NCBI GenBank assembly: GCA_002898975.1
Contig: BEID01000065.1
Location: 1 to 7,108, forward strand
From: a bacterium HR27
GTDB taxonomy: Bacteria; Chloroflexota; Chloroflexia; Thermomicrobiales; Thermomicrobiaceae
DNA length: 7,108 nucleotides
Direction of reading: 5' to 3'
Shown here: one piece after another, positions 1 through 7,108 of the stretch
Numbering within the stretch: the stretch's first letter is position 1
Layout: every line of letters starts with the position of its first letter
The notes under the pieces: model-generated
The model's input: the letters and a program-made list of their open reading frames with translations, nothing else
Told to the model about the DNA's origin: nothing
Database searches by the model: none
Position numbers and translations under genes: made by a program

Positions 1-853
1 CCTCGTACAGGCGTAGCCACTCGTCGAGCGTCAACGTTTCAGCACGCCGGTTCGGTGCGATGCCAGCGGCGATCAGGAGTGCCCGGACGCGTTCCTTGTC
101 GAGTGCAAGTTCGCTGGCGAGCGCGTTCACCAGTTGCTTGCGCCGCTGTGCGAAGCCAGCCTGGACCAAGCGGAAGAAGCGTGGCCACTCCCCACGTGGC
201 AAGGGTGGCTCTCGTCGTTCCAGGGTCACTACGGCGCTCTCGACCTTCGGTGGAGGGGTAAAGGCACCCGGCCCGACCCGGAAGGCGATGCGGGGGCACG
301 CGAAAAATTGGACGAGCACGCTCAAAAAGCTCATCTTCGGTGGGGTTGCGACCATCCGCTCCGCGACTTCGCGTTGCACCATCACCACGAGGCGCTCCGG
401 CGGATGTTCGGCGGTCAGCAGCCGCTCGAGAATCGGTGTCGCCACGTTGTACGGCAGGTTGGCGACGACGACGTACGGTTGCCGCTGGGTGATCGTAGCG
501 AAGTCGACCCGCAGCGCATCGTCGTGCAGCACCTGGACGTTCGTGTCCTGAAAGCGCTCGGACAAGTGCGCAGCGAGGTGGCGATCGAGTTCGATTGCAA
601 TCACCTGCCCGGCCTGGCGAGCCAGTTCCTCGGTCAGAATGCCGAGTCCGGGGCCGATCTCGACGACGAGCGTGTCAGGTGCGAGTGCAGCGGTCGTGAC
701 GATGCGCTGGACGACCGAGCGGTCGTGCAGGAAGTGCTGACCGAGCGCCTTGCGCGGTCGGATACCGAGTTCCGCGAGGATGGCCCGCAGTTGACCGTGT
801 GGGGTTCGCGCCGCAGGGCGGCTATCCAGGGAGTTCGGCGACGACGTCGACAC
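1..853 (-). CDS. rsmA: 16S rRNA (adenine1518/1519-N6)-dimethyltransferase RsmA/KsgA, C-terminus cut by window edge
   Basis: The enzyme uses S-adenosylmethionine to dimethylate two adjacent adenines in the 3' hairpin of 16S rRNA during late 30S assembly. 284 codons are visible. The translation shows RPRKALGQHFL (about residues 32-42), the SAM-binding motif VEIGPGLG (64-71), the acidic ribose-binding end IELD (87-90), the catalytic NLPYNVATPIL (132-142), and PGAFTPPPKVES further on, followed by the basic helical C-terminal domain ending in LTLDEWLRLYE. Members are usually about 260-290 aa, so only a few residues should be missing beyond position 1. I chose GTG at 853-851 because GAGGG lies 5 nt upstream and no other good start precedes the conserved GQHFL block. 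This start lies inside the 3' end of selD (32-nt overlap, different frame), which suggests one transcript with coupled translation. Identity is very secure; the start is likely. Confidence 0.96.
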   Translation of the reverse strand, partial: MSTSSPNSLDSRPAARTPHGQLRAILAELGIRPRKALGQHFLHDRSVVQRIVTTAALAPDTLVVEIGPGLGILTEELARQAGQVIAIELDRHLAAHLSERFQDTNVQVLHDDALRVDFATITQRQPYVVVANLPYNVATPILERLLTAEHPPERLVVMVQREVAERMVATPPKMSFLSVLVQFFACPRIAFRVGPGAFTPPPKVESAVVTLERREPPLPRGEWPRFFRLVQAGFAQRRKQLVNALASELALDKERVRALLIAAGIAPNRRAETLTLDEWLRLYE

Positions 854-1889
854 CAGAACCCTCGTCTACGAAACCGATACGCCAGAGTGGTTCACCCGCT
901 TGGCGGAATGCCTGCTCGAGCTGTGGCGCGCCGTCCGCAGCAGCCGTGAACAGGAGTCCGCCGGAGGTAACCGGATCGAAGAGGAGATCCCAGAGAACGG
1001 TCGGAATCCCCCGACTGCGTCGCACGACCGCTTCCGGCCCCTCGGCGTAGAACGCCCGGTTGCGCTGGGCACCGCCCGGCAAGCGGCCAGCGCGTGCGTA
1101 CTGCTCCGCTCCGTCGATCACCGGCACGGCGCGGGCGGCGATCACCAGCCGCACACCGCTCTTGAGTGCCATTTCACTCGCGTGACCGGCCAGGCCGAAT
1201 CCGGTCACATCGGTGCAGGCGAGGATCCCGTGCGCGACGAGCAGCTGACTCGCTGTCCGGTTGAGCCGGAGCATCCAGGCGATCGCCTGCTCGACGTGTT
1301 CCGGCTCGGCGACACCGGCCTTGAGCGCTGTCGTGATCGCCCCGGTGCCGATCGGCTTGGTGAGGTACACGAGTTCGCCCGGACGTGCGGCAGCCTTGGT
1401 GAGAATCCGGCGCGGATCGACGCGTCCAGTGACGACCAAGCCGTACTTGGGCTCGTCGTCGGTCACCGTATGGCCGCCGGCAATCACGACGCTGGCTTCG
1501 CGTGCCTTCTCGAGCCCACCGCGGAACACCTCCGTCAGCATGTCGAGCGGGAGATCGCTCGGCCAGGCAGCAATGTTGAGCGCCAGGAACGGTTCACCGC
1601 CCATCGCGTAGACATCGCTCAGAGCGTTCGCAGCAGCGATCGCGCCGTAGGTGTAGGGATCATCGACGACCGGCGGGAAGAAGTCGAGCGTCTGGACGAG
1701 CGCGAGCCCCTCGTCGATGAGGTAGACAGCGGCATCGTCGCTCGTCTGCAGTCCGACGAGCAACCGGGGATCGCTCTGGAACTCGAGTGGGCGCAGCACC
1801 TGCGCCAGTGCCGCCGGGGCGAGCTTTCCTGCTCAACCAGCGCAGCTGGCGAGCGCCGTCAACCGGATCTCTTCGCGTCGGTCGCTCAT
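822..1889 (-). CDS. selD: Selenophosphate synthetase (selenide, water dikinase), selenocysteine-containing (in-frame TGA = Sec19)
   Basis: SelD makes selenophosphate from selenide and ATP, the selenium donor for Sec-tRNA synthesis and for 2-selenouridine in tRNA. An ATG at 1889-1887 with GAGGG 6 nt upstream gives 355 residues if the TGA at 1835-1833 is read as selenocysteine. The N-terminus then reads LTALASCAG-U-AGKLAP: Sec19 sits where E. coli has catalytic Cys17, and Lys22 matches catalytic Lys20. After the TGA the family is unmistakable: TSDDAAVY with metal ligands D51/D52, TLDFFPPVVDDP (67-78), ANALSDVYAMGG with D92, glycine-rich AGGHT (137-141), TDVTGFG with D227, and FDPVTSGGLL near the end. 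Length matches the family (about 345 aa). Starting at the internal GTG (1799) instead would delete both catalytic residues. A SECIS-like hairpin follows the TGA. It is the first gene of a selD-rsmA unit. A Cys-to-stop mutation is the alternative, but the rest of the gene shows no decay. Confidence 0.95.
859..863 (-). promoter_or_regulatory. Ribosome binding site of rsmA inside selD
   Basis: GAGGG on the minus strand, 5 nt before the GTG at 853-851. It decides the rsmA start, since the frame has no ATG before the conserved N-terminal motif. It lies within the selD coding sequence. Confidence 0.65.
1790..1814 (-). promoter_or_regulatory. Bacterial SECIS-like hairpin in selD
   Basis: Within the coding sequence after the UGA, the RNA can form GGCGCAG-GUG-CUGCGCC (1806-1790): a perfect 7-bp stem with apical loop GUG starting 34 nt after the UGA. 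An overlapping alternative is GCGGCAC, loop UGGCGCAG, GUGCUGC (1814-1793): 7 bp with one G-U pair, loop starting 26 nt after the UGA. Both meet the published bacterial SECIS pattern as I recall it (stem of at least 4 bp, small loop with G among its first two bases, loop 16-37 nt from the UGA). The first resembles the E. coli fdhF element around its GCAGGU core. It would bind SelB. Which of the two folds is used cannot be decided by eye. Confidence 0.7.
1833..1835 (-). other. In-frame UGA selenocysteine codon of selD (Sec19)
   Basis: TGA at codon 19 in the selD frame, flanked by the conserved context SCAG-U-AGK. It falls exactly at the position that is Cys or Sec in all active SelD proteins. 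Reading frame and family resemblance continue unbroken on both sides, which argues for recoding rather than termination. Confidence 0.9.
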
Positions 1890-1895
1890 CTCTAT

Positions 1896-1900
1896 CCCTC
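1896..1900 (-). promoter_or_regulatory. Ribosome binding site of selD
   Basis: GAGGG on the minus strand, 6 nt before the ATG at 1889-1887. It supports initiation upstream of the UGA rather than at the internal GTG at 1799, which has no Shine-Dalgarno in front of it. Confidence 0.75.
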
Positions 1901-1950
1901 GTCTCGAACGCCCAGGGCAATGGTACTTCCGAATACCGGTTGGCGGCGAG

Positions 1951-1977
1951 TTGCTTCCTCGGCGGGACTGCTATGCG
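1951..1977 (+). promoter_or_regulatory. Possible promoter of the NIF3-like gene
   Basis: TTGCTT (1951-1956), a 15-nt spacer, then TATGCG (1972-1977) preceded by the extended -10 dinucleotide TG. A transcript would begin about 20 nt before the ATG at 2005. The spacing is suboptimal, so this is a weak call. Confidence 0.3.
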
Positions 1978-2004
1978 ACAATCCCGTCCGGAAAGGAGAA
2001 GGGC

Positions 2005-2829
2005 ATGGCCGGGATTAGTACAGACGAGCTGGTCGCGATCGCGCTCGAGATGGCGGGGATGCGCCGGTTGCCGGCCGACAGCGAGGTGTACGTGCCCGGT
2101 CGCGAGATACAGCGGTTGCTGGTAGCGCTCGATGTCGGGGCGGCCGAACTCCTGCTCGCCCGCGAGCTCGGCTGCGACGGTGTGCTCGCTCATCACCCGG
2201 CTGGTGGACGAGCCATCTTGCGGTTTCCCGAAGTGCTCACGCGGCACGTGGAGCTCATGGTCGAGCATGGCGTCGATCCTGCGGCGGCGAAGGCAGCACT
2301 GCAGCCGCTCGTTGCCCGTGCTGTGCTGCGGGCGCACGCGGCGAATTACGACCAGGTACCGGCGGTCGCTCGTGCGCTGGGCTTACCGTTCTTGAATCTC
2401 CATCTCCCACTCGACGAGATCGGCCGGCGGATCATGGTGGAGACGATCGAGCAGTATCGCTCCCAGCTGGATCGCGAGTGCACTGTACAGGACGTCATCG
2501 ATGCACTGCGCACCCTGCCGGAATTCGCCGAGGCCGAGACGCCGATCATGGTGCCGGTGGGCGCGGTCGACCGACCGGCGCGCCGCATCGCAGTGGTGCA
2601 CGGTGCGGGGACGAACGGCGGCGCGCCGGTGGCACAGGCCTACTTCGCGCACGGAGTCGACACTGTTATCTACCTGCATCTCGCTCCCGAGGAAGCCGAG
2701 CGCCTCCGCATCGAGCCAGCCGGTACCGTCATCGTGGTTGGTCACCTCGCCGGTGACCGGGTGGGTATCAACCGGTACCTGGCTGAAGTGACGCGGCGCG
2801 GCATCGAAGTTGTCCGGCTCGGCGTCTAA
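2005..2829 (+). CDS. NIF3/DUF34 family dinuclear-metal protein
   Basis: 274 aa, resembling the NIF3-like (YbgI/YqfO) family, toroidal hexamers that bind two metal ions; the cellular reaction is not firmly established (a link to GTP cyclohydrolase I type FolE2 has been proposed for some members). Seen here: LDVGAAELLLARELGCDGVLAHHP (about 42-65) with the paired metal ligands H63/H64; NLHLPLD (131-137), where D137 matches the middle Asp ligand; and GHLAGD (246-251) near the C-terminus, where H247 matches the C-terminal His ligand and D251 takes the place of the usual Glu. The ATG at 2005 is preceded by AGGAG with 6-nt spacing, so an in-frame ATG at 1951 without a ribosome site is discarded. It is transcribed divergently from selD, and its stop overlaps the stop of the convergent aminotransferase gene. 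Family assignment is good; function is unknown. Confidence 0.88.
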   Translation: MAGISTDELVAIALEMAGMRRLPADSEVYVPGREIQRLLVALDVGAAELLLARELGCDGVLAHHPAGGRAILRFPEVLTRHVELMVEHGVDPAAAKAALQPLVARAVLRAHAANYDQVPAVARALGLPFLNLHLPLDEIGRRIMVETIEQYRSQLDRECTVQDVIDALRTLPEFAEAETPIMVPVGAVDRPARRIAVVHGAGTNGGAPVAQAYFAHGVDTVIYLHLAPEEAERLRIEPAGTVIVVGHLAGDRVGINRYLAEVTRRGIEVVRLGV

Positions 2830-3998
2830 CCGCCGAACACCCGGGCGATCCGGTCCAGCGCTCGTTCGAGCAGCTCGTCGGCCGTCGCGAAGCTGAGCCG
2901 GATGCAGCTCGCACCGGACTCGCCGAAGGCATCGCCCGGCGTGACGCCGACGTGCGCCTCCTCGATGAGCTTCTGCGCCACTTGCTGGCCGGAGAGCCCG
3001 GTGCCGCTCACGTCCGGGAAGGCGTAGAAGGCTCCTTCCGGCAGCGGGCAATGGAAACCGGGAATCGCGTTGAGCCGTTCGGTCACGAACCGGCGTCGCC
3101 GATCCCAGGCAGCGACCATTTGGGCGATCGCGTCCTGGGGGCCTTCCAGGGCCGCGACACCGCCCCACTGCGCGAACGAGGTCGCGCAGGTGGCCGAGTG
3201 GCTGTGTACCTTCATGATCTGCTTGATCAGCGGTGCCGGCCCGGCCACGTACCCGAGGCGCCAACCTGTCATCGCGTAGGCCTTGGAGAACCCGTTCACG
3301 GTGAGCGTGCGCTCGGCCATGCCCGGGAAGGCGGCGAGACTCAGATGCTCGCGGCCGTCATAGATGATCTTCTCGTAGATCTCGTCGGAAATGACGAGCA
3401 GGTCATGCTCGCGCGCCACGGCAACGATCGTTTCCGCTTCCTCGCGCGTCAACACCCGACCGGTCGGGTTGTTCGGGCTGTTGACGATCATGACCCGCGT
3501 CTGCGGGGTAAGCACGGCCTCGATCGCCTCGCGCGTGATACGGTAGTTGTCCTTCGGCTGCAGCGGCACGTGGAGGCAGCGTGCCCCGGCCATGATCACC
3601 ATCGGCTCGTAGGAGACCCAGCCTGGGTCGAACATGAGGACATCGTCGCCAGGGCCGACGAGCGCCAGGATCGAGACGAACAGTGCAGCCTTACCACCCG
3701 GAGTGACGATGATCTCGTCCGGAGTGACCTGGATGCTGTTCTCGACCTGGAGCTTGCGCGCGATGGCACGGCGCAGTTCGGGAATGCCGGCACTGGCGAC
3801 GTAATGCGTCTCGCCGCGGAACATCGCGTCGGCAGCAGCCTGACAGATATGCTTGGGAGTGGGAAAGTCCGGGTCGCCGCCGCCGAGATCGATCACGTCG
3901 ATCCCCTGCTGGCGCAGGGCGCGAGCGCGGTCACTCACGGCGAGCGTCGGCGAAGGGCGCAACTGGCGGACTCGCTCGGCGACATGGTACTGCAGCAC
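2826..3998 (-). CDS. Class I (fold type I) PLP-dependent aminotransferase, aspartate aminotransferase-like (AspB type)
   Basis: 390 aa, the usual length of the Bacillus/Thermus AspB-type aminotransferases, which transfer amino groups between amino and 2-oxo acids, typically aspartate to 2-oxoglutarate. Seen: the N-terminal SPTLAVSDRARAL and IDLGGGDPDFPTP blocks, glycine-rich TPGGKAAL (99-106), NSPNNPTG (173-180) with the PLP-contacting N176, SDEIYEKIIYDG with D205 and Y208, the Schiff-base lysine K239 in NGFSKAYAMTGWRLGY, and CIRLSF with R367 for the substrate alpha-carboxylate. The GTG at 3998-3996 is chosen because AGGAGG lies 4 nt upstream; the open frame extends 21 codons further, but those residues (many Arg/His) are unlike the family. 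Substrate choice (aspartate, aromatic, LL-diaminopimelate or other) cannot be settled from sequence alone. It is divergent from groES and convergent with the NIF3-like gene. Confidence 0.93.
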   Translation of the reverse strand: MLQYHVAERVRQLRPSPTLAVSDRARALRQQGIDVIDLGGGDPDFPTPKHICQAAADAMFRGETHYVASAGIPELRRAIARKLQVENSIQVTPDEIIVTPGGKAALFVSILALVGPGDDVLMFDPGWVSYEPMVIMAGARCLHVPLQPKDNYRITREAIEAVLTPQTRVMIVNSPNNPTGRVLTREEAETIVAVAREHDLLVISDEIYEKIIYDGREHLSLAAFPGMAERTLTVNGFSKAYAMTGWRLGYVAGPAPLIKQIMKVHSHSATCATSFAQWGGVAALEGPQDAIAQMVAAWDRRRRFVTERLNAIPGFHCPLPEGAFYAFPDVSGTGLSGQQVAQKLIEEAHVGVTPGDAFGESGASCIRLSFATADELLERALDRIARVFGG

Positions 3999-4037
3999 GG
4001 TTCCTCCTCTCCGCAGGCATCCGCTCCGTTCGTGCCG

Positions 4038-4043
4038 ATTATG
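4038..4043 (-). promoter_or_regulatory. Possible -10 element of the aminotransferase promoter
   Basis: CATAAT on the minus strand, five of six matches to the sigma70 -10 consensus, about 40 nt before the GTG start. The -35 position (about 4061-4066) reads GGACGG and is a poor match, so the promoter would be weak or activator-dependent. Confidence 0.35.
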
Positions 4044-4070
4044 CCGCCAGCGGACGTTCACCGTCCTGAC

Positions 4071-4092
4071 ATGACTCGGCGCAAACAGTCAT
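4071..4092. repeat. Perfect inverted repeat ATGACT-N10-AGTCAT, candidate operator
   Basis: Six-base arms separated by 10 nt (centre-to-centre about 16 nt), a geometry common for dimeric regulators. It lies 10 bp upstream of the groES -35 box and upstream of the proposed aminotransferase -10, so it could act on either promoter. The protein that might bind is unknown. Six-base arms can arise by chance. Confidence 0.3.
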
Positions 4093-4102
4093 CGTTGACC
4101 CC

Positions 4103-4131
4103 TTGAAAAGTGGTGCGAGTGTGAGTACGAT
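4103..4131 (+). promoter_or_regulatory. sigma70-type promoter of groESL
   Basis: TTGAAA (4103-4108), an exact 17-nt spacer, then TACGAT (4126-4131). Predicted transcription start is about 4137-4139, immediately in front of the CIRCE operator. This is the usual arrangement for HrcA-repressed chaperonin operons, in which a housekeeping promoter is blocked by the repressor at normal temperature. Confidence 0.75.
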
Positions 4132-4140
4132 ACTTGGCGG

Positions 4141-4167
4141 TTAGCACTCTCGGTGTCCGAGTGCTAA
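4141..4167. promoter_or_regulatory. CIRCE operator (HrcA binding site)
   Basis: TTAGCACTC-N9-GAGTGCTAA, identical in every arm base to the CIRCE consensus. The symmetry extends three more base pairs on each side (CGG at 4138-4140, CCG at 4168-4170) to 12-bp arms. It overlaps the predicted transcription start, lies in the 5' leader and is 46 nt upstream of the groES ATG. This implies an HrcA repressor encoded elsewhere, whose folding by GroEL normally closes the feedback loop. Confidence 0.97.
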
Positions 4168-4213
4168 CCGGTCGGACAGGGAGACCGCTAAGCGACGCGG
4201 AGGAGGGACGGAC

Positions 4214-6194
<1,981 letters not shown>

Positions 6195-6214
6195 TCGTCC
6201 TTCGGTGCGGGCGG

Positions 6215-6251
6215 ACCGGGGATGCTGCCCAGCATCCCCGGTTCTTTTTTT
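6215..6251 (+). terminator. Intrinsic terminator of groESL
   Basis: ACCGGGGATGCTG (6215-6227) and CAGCATCCCCGGT (6230-6242) form a 12-13 bp GC-rich perfect stem with a very tight loop, followed by TCTTTTTTT (6243-6251). It begins 20 nt after the groEL stop codon and separates the chaperonin operon from the glycosyltransferase gene. Confidence 0.95.
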
Positions 6252-6275
6252 GTCTCCTCGCGCTGACGCGGCGAG

Positions 6276-6281
6276 TACACT
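6276..6281 (+). promoter_or_regulatory. Possible -10 element of the glycosyltransferase promoter
   Basis: TACACT, with TTGTCT (6250-6255) upstream at a long 20-nt spacing; the TT of that hexamer belongs to the terminator's T-run. A promoter is expected here because the strong terminator isolates the gene from groESL, but the match is weak. Confidence 0.25.
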
Positions 6282-6327
6282 GCAGCGGGTTGCAGCGCGG
6301 CGCGCGCCTGGCGGACGATGGGGTGAC

Positions 6328-7108
6328 ATGGACGGGAAGAGCCTCCGCGTTCTCCGCGTCGGACTGTTCGACCGGAACTACCCGCGGAACCGCACGACTG
6401 CAGCTGCGCTGCGGGCAGCCGGTGCGGAGATCACCGACCTGCATGCACCGGTGCTCGAGTCGATCCGGGATCGGCTGCGGCCCGCGCGAGCGACGCGGGC
6501 ACTCGCGCAGCTGGGCCAGCGGATCGTTGCTGGGGAAGCTGGGCTGCTGGTGCGTGCGGCACCAGCTCTCGCGAAGGCCGATATCGTGCTGATCGGGTAT
6601 CCCGGTCAGTGGGATGCCGTATTCTGGTCGCCCCTGGCCCGGCGGGCCGGCTGCACTCTCGTCTTCGATCCGCTCGTGACGCTCACGGAGACGTTCGTCG
6701 AGGATCGAGCGCTTCTCGCGCCGGGCTCCTGGCAGGCGCGAATCCTGCGCTGGCTCGACCAGCGCGCCTTCCGCGCCGCGGACGTGGTACTGGCCGATAC
6801 GCCCCAGCAAGCGGCGTACTGGGCAGCACTGGCGGGGACCCCGCTCGATCGCCTGTTGATCCTCCCCGTCGGCGCCGACGAGGAACTGTTCACCGCTCCT
6901 GTGACGTCCCAGGCTCCGCGCGAGGAGCCGGACTGCCTGCGTGTGCTCTTCTACGGCACGTACAGCCCGCTGCACGGTGCCGAAACGATCGTCGCTGCGC
7001 TGCACTGGCTGGAACGGGCGAGCGAGCGGGTCGCGCTGGTCATGATCGGGACCGGACAGTGCGAAGCGGTGGTGCGGCAGCGTGCTGCGGAACTGTGGCT
7101 CGAGGGTG
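6328..7108 (+). CDS. Glycosyltransferase, GT-B fold (GT4-like), C-terminus cut by window edge
   Basis: 260 residues are visible, with no stop before the window edge. The N-terminal half begins with a beta strand LRVGLFDRNYPRNRT and carries KADIVLIGYPGQWD (83-96), LVFDPLVTLTETFVED (111-126) and AADVVLADTPQQAAYW (150-164). It then crosses LPVGADEELFTAP (179-191), the typical linker of group 1 glycosyltransferases, into the C-terminal domain with VLFYGTYSPLHGAETIVAAL (206-225), where family members bind the nucleotide sugar. The donor-binding E-x7-E region lies beyond the edge, so donor and acceptor cannot be named. No signal peptide or membrane segment is evident, so it is probably a cytoplasmic or peripheral enzyme of cell-surface polysaccharide synthesis. 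GGGG lies 4 nt before the ATG, and the upstream codons in frame contain no start. Confidence 0.82.
   Translation, partial: MDGKSLRVLRVGLFDRNYPRNRTTAAALRAAGAEITDLHAPVLESIRDRLRPARATRALAQLGQRIVAGEAGLLVRAAPALAKADIVLIGYPGQWDAVFWSPLARRAGCTLVFDPLVTLTETFVEDRALLAPGSWQARILRWLDQRAFRAADVVLADTPQQAAYWAALAGTPLDRLLILPVGADEELFTAPVTSQAPREEPDCLRVLFYGTYSPLHGAETIVAALHWLERASERVALVMIGTGQCEAVVRQRAAELWLEG

Larger units (their letters stand above)
1890..2004. other. Divergent intergenic region between selD and the NIF3-like gene
   Basis: 115 bp holding the promoters of both flanking genes. On the plus strand there is an extended -10-like TGcTATGCG (1969-1977) with TTGCTT (1951-1956) upstream, but the 15-nt spacing is short. 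On the minus strand I find no convincing -35/-10 pair for selD. No terminator or clear riboswitch fold was seen. Confidence 0.5.

Noticed and set aside
134..949. A 271-codon plus-strand open frame.
   Set aside because: It is antisense to rsmA and the end of selD, both of which have strong family motifs.
822..1799. SelD as a 325-residue protein starting at GTG 1799, i.e. an N-terminally truncated gene or pseudogene.
   Set aside because: The codons upstream in the same frame encode the conserved SelD N-terminus interrupted by a single TGA at the catalytic position, with a ribosome site before the ATG at 1889. GTG 1799 has no Shine-Dalgarno and sits in the loop of the SECIS-like hairpin.
1836..1850. 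Hairpin CCAGC-TGC-GCTGG-like stem immediately upstream of the selD UGA.
   Set aside because: Bacterial SECIS elements act downstream of the UGA. This short stem is within coding sequence and its position gives no reason to assign a role.
1951..2004. An 18-codon N-terminal extension of the NIF3-like protein.
   Set aside because: The ATG at 2005 has an ideal AGGAG with 6-nt spacing. The upstream ATG lacks one and would overlap the probable promoter.
900..2018. A 372-codon plus-strand open frame.
   Set aside because: It is antisense to selD, and its end runs across the selD/NIF3 intergenic region into the NIF3 start.
2952..4106. A 384-codon plus-strand open frame.
   Set aside because: It is a mirror of the aminotransferase gene, whose catalytic motifs are complete on the other strand.
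6281..6300. Two near-identical adjacent 10-mers sharing TGCAGCG upstream of the glycosyltransferase gene.
   Set aside because: Only two copies with 8 of 10 matches in GC-rich sequence; it could easily be chance and no function is suggested.

Overview
The window is GC-rich bacterial chromosome (by eye clearly above 60% GC, with strong C/G third-position preference). It carries seven protein genes, six of them conserved housekeeping genes, packed with no gene-free stretch longer than about 215 bp. Gene content and codon style (perfect CIRCE-controlled groESL, a class I aminotransferase of the thermophile AspB type, a NIF3-like protein, several GTG starts) would fit a thermophilic Chloroflexota such as the Thermomicrobia, but that placement is a guess from general resemblance, not a search result. 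No tRNA, rRNA, CRISPR array or mobile element was seen.

Layout: (1) 1-1889, minus strand: selD followed by rsmA (ksgA), overlapping by 32 nt; rsmA runs off the left edge close to its C-terminus. (2) 1890-2004: short divergent intergenic region. (3) 2005-2829, plus strand: a NIF3/DUF34 family protein, whose stop codon overlaps the stop of the convergent aminotransferase gene by 4 nt. (4) 2826-3998, minus strand: a PLP-dependent class I aminotransferase. (5) 3999-4213: divergent control region with a well-formed sigma70-type promoter, a perfect CIRCE operator and a second unexplained inverted repeat. (6) 4214-6194, plus strand: groES-groEL, closed by a strong intrinsic terminator. (7) 6328-7108, plus strand: 5' part of a glycosyltransferase gene, cut by the window edge.

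The main finding is that selD is itself a selenoprotein gene. Its apparent open frame starts at an internal GTG, but the same frame continues upstream through one in-frame TGA (1835-1833) to an ATG with a good Shine-Dalgarno. The extension restores the conserved N-terminus (LT..AS.AGU..KL), with TGA exactly where the catalytic Cys/Sec of selenophosphate synthetase belongs. A hairpin meeting the bacterial SECIS pattern follows the TGA. The organism therefore should have the full selenocysteine machinery (selA, selB, selC) elsewhere, and SelD synthesis should depend on the product of SelD itself. Because rsmA is downstream and overlapping, termination at the UGA during selenium shortage might also affect rsmA.

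The groESL block reads as a textbook HrcA/CIRCE heat-shock operon, except that GroEL lacks the usual Gly-Gly-Met tail.
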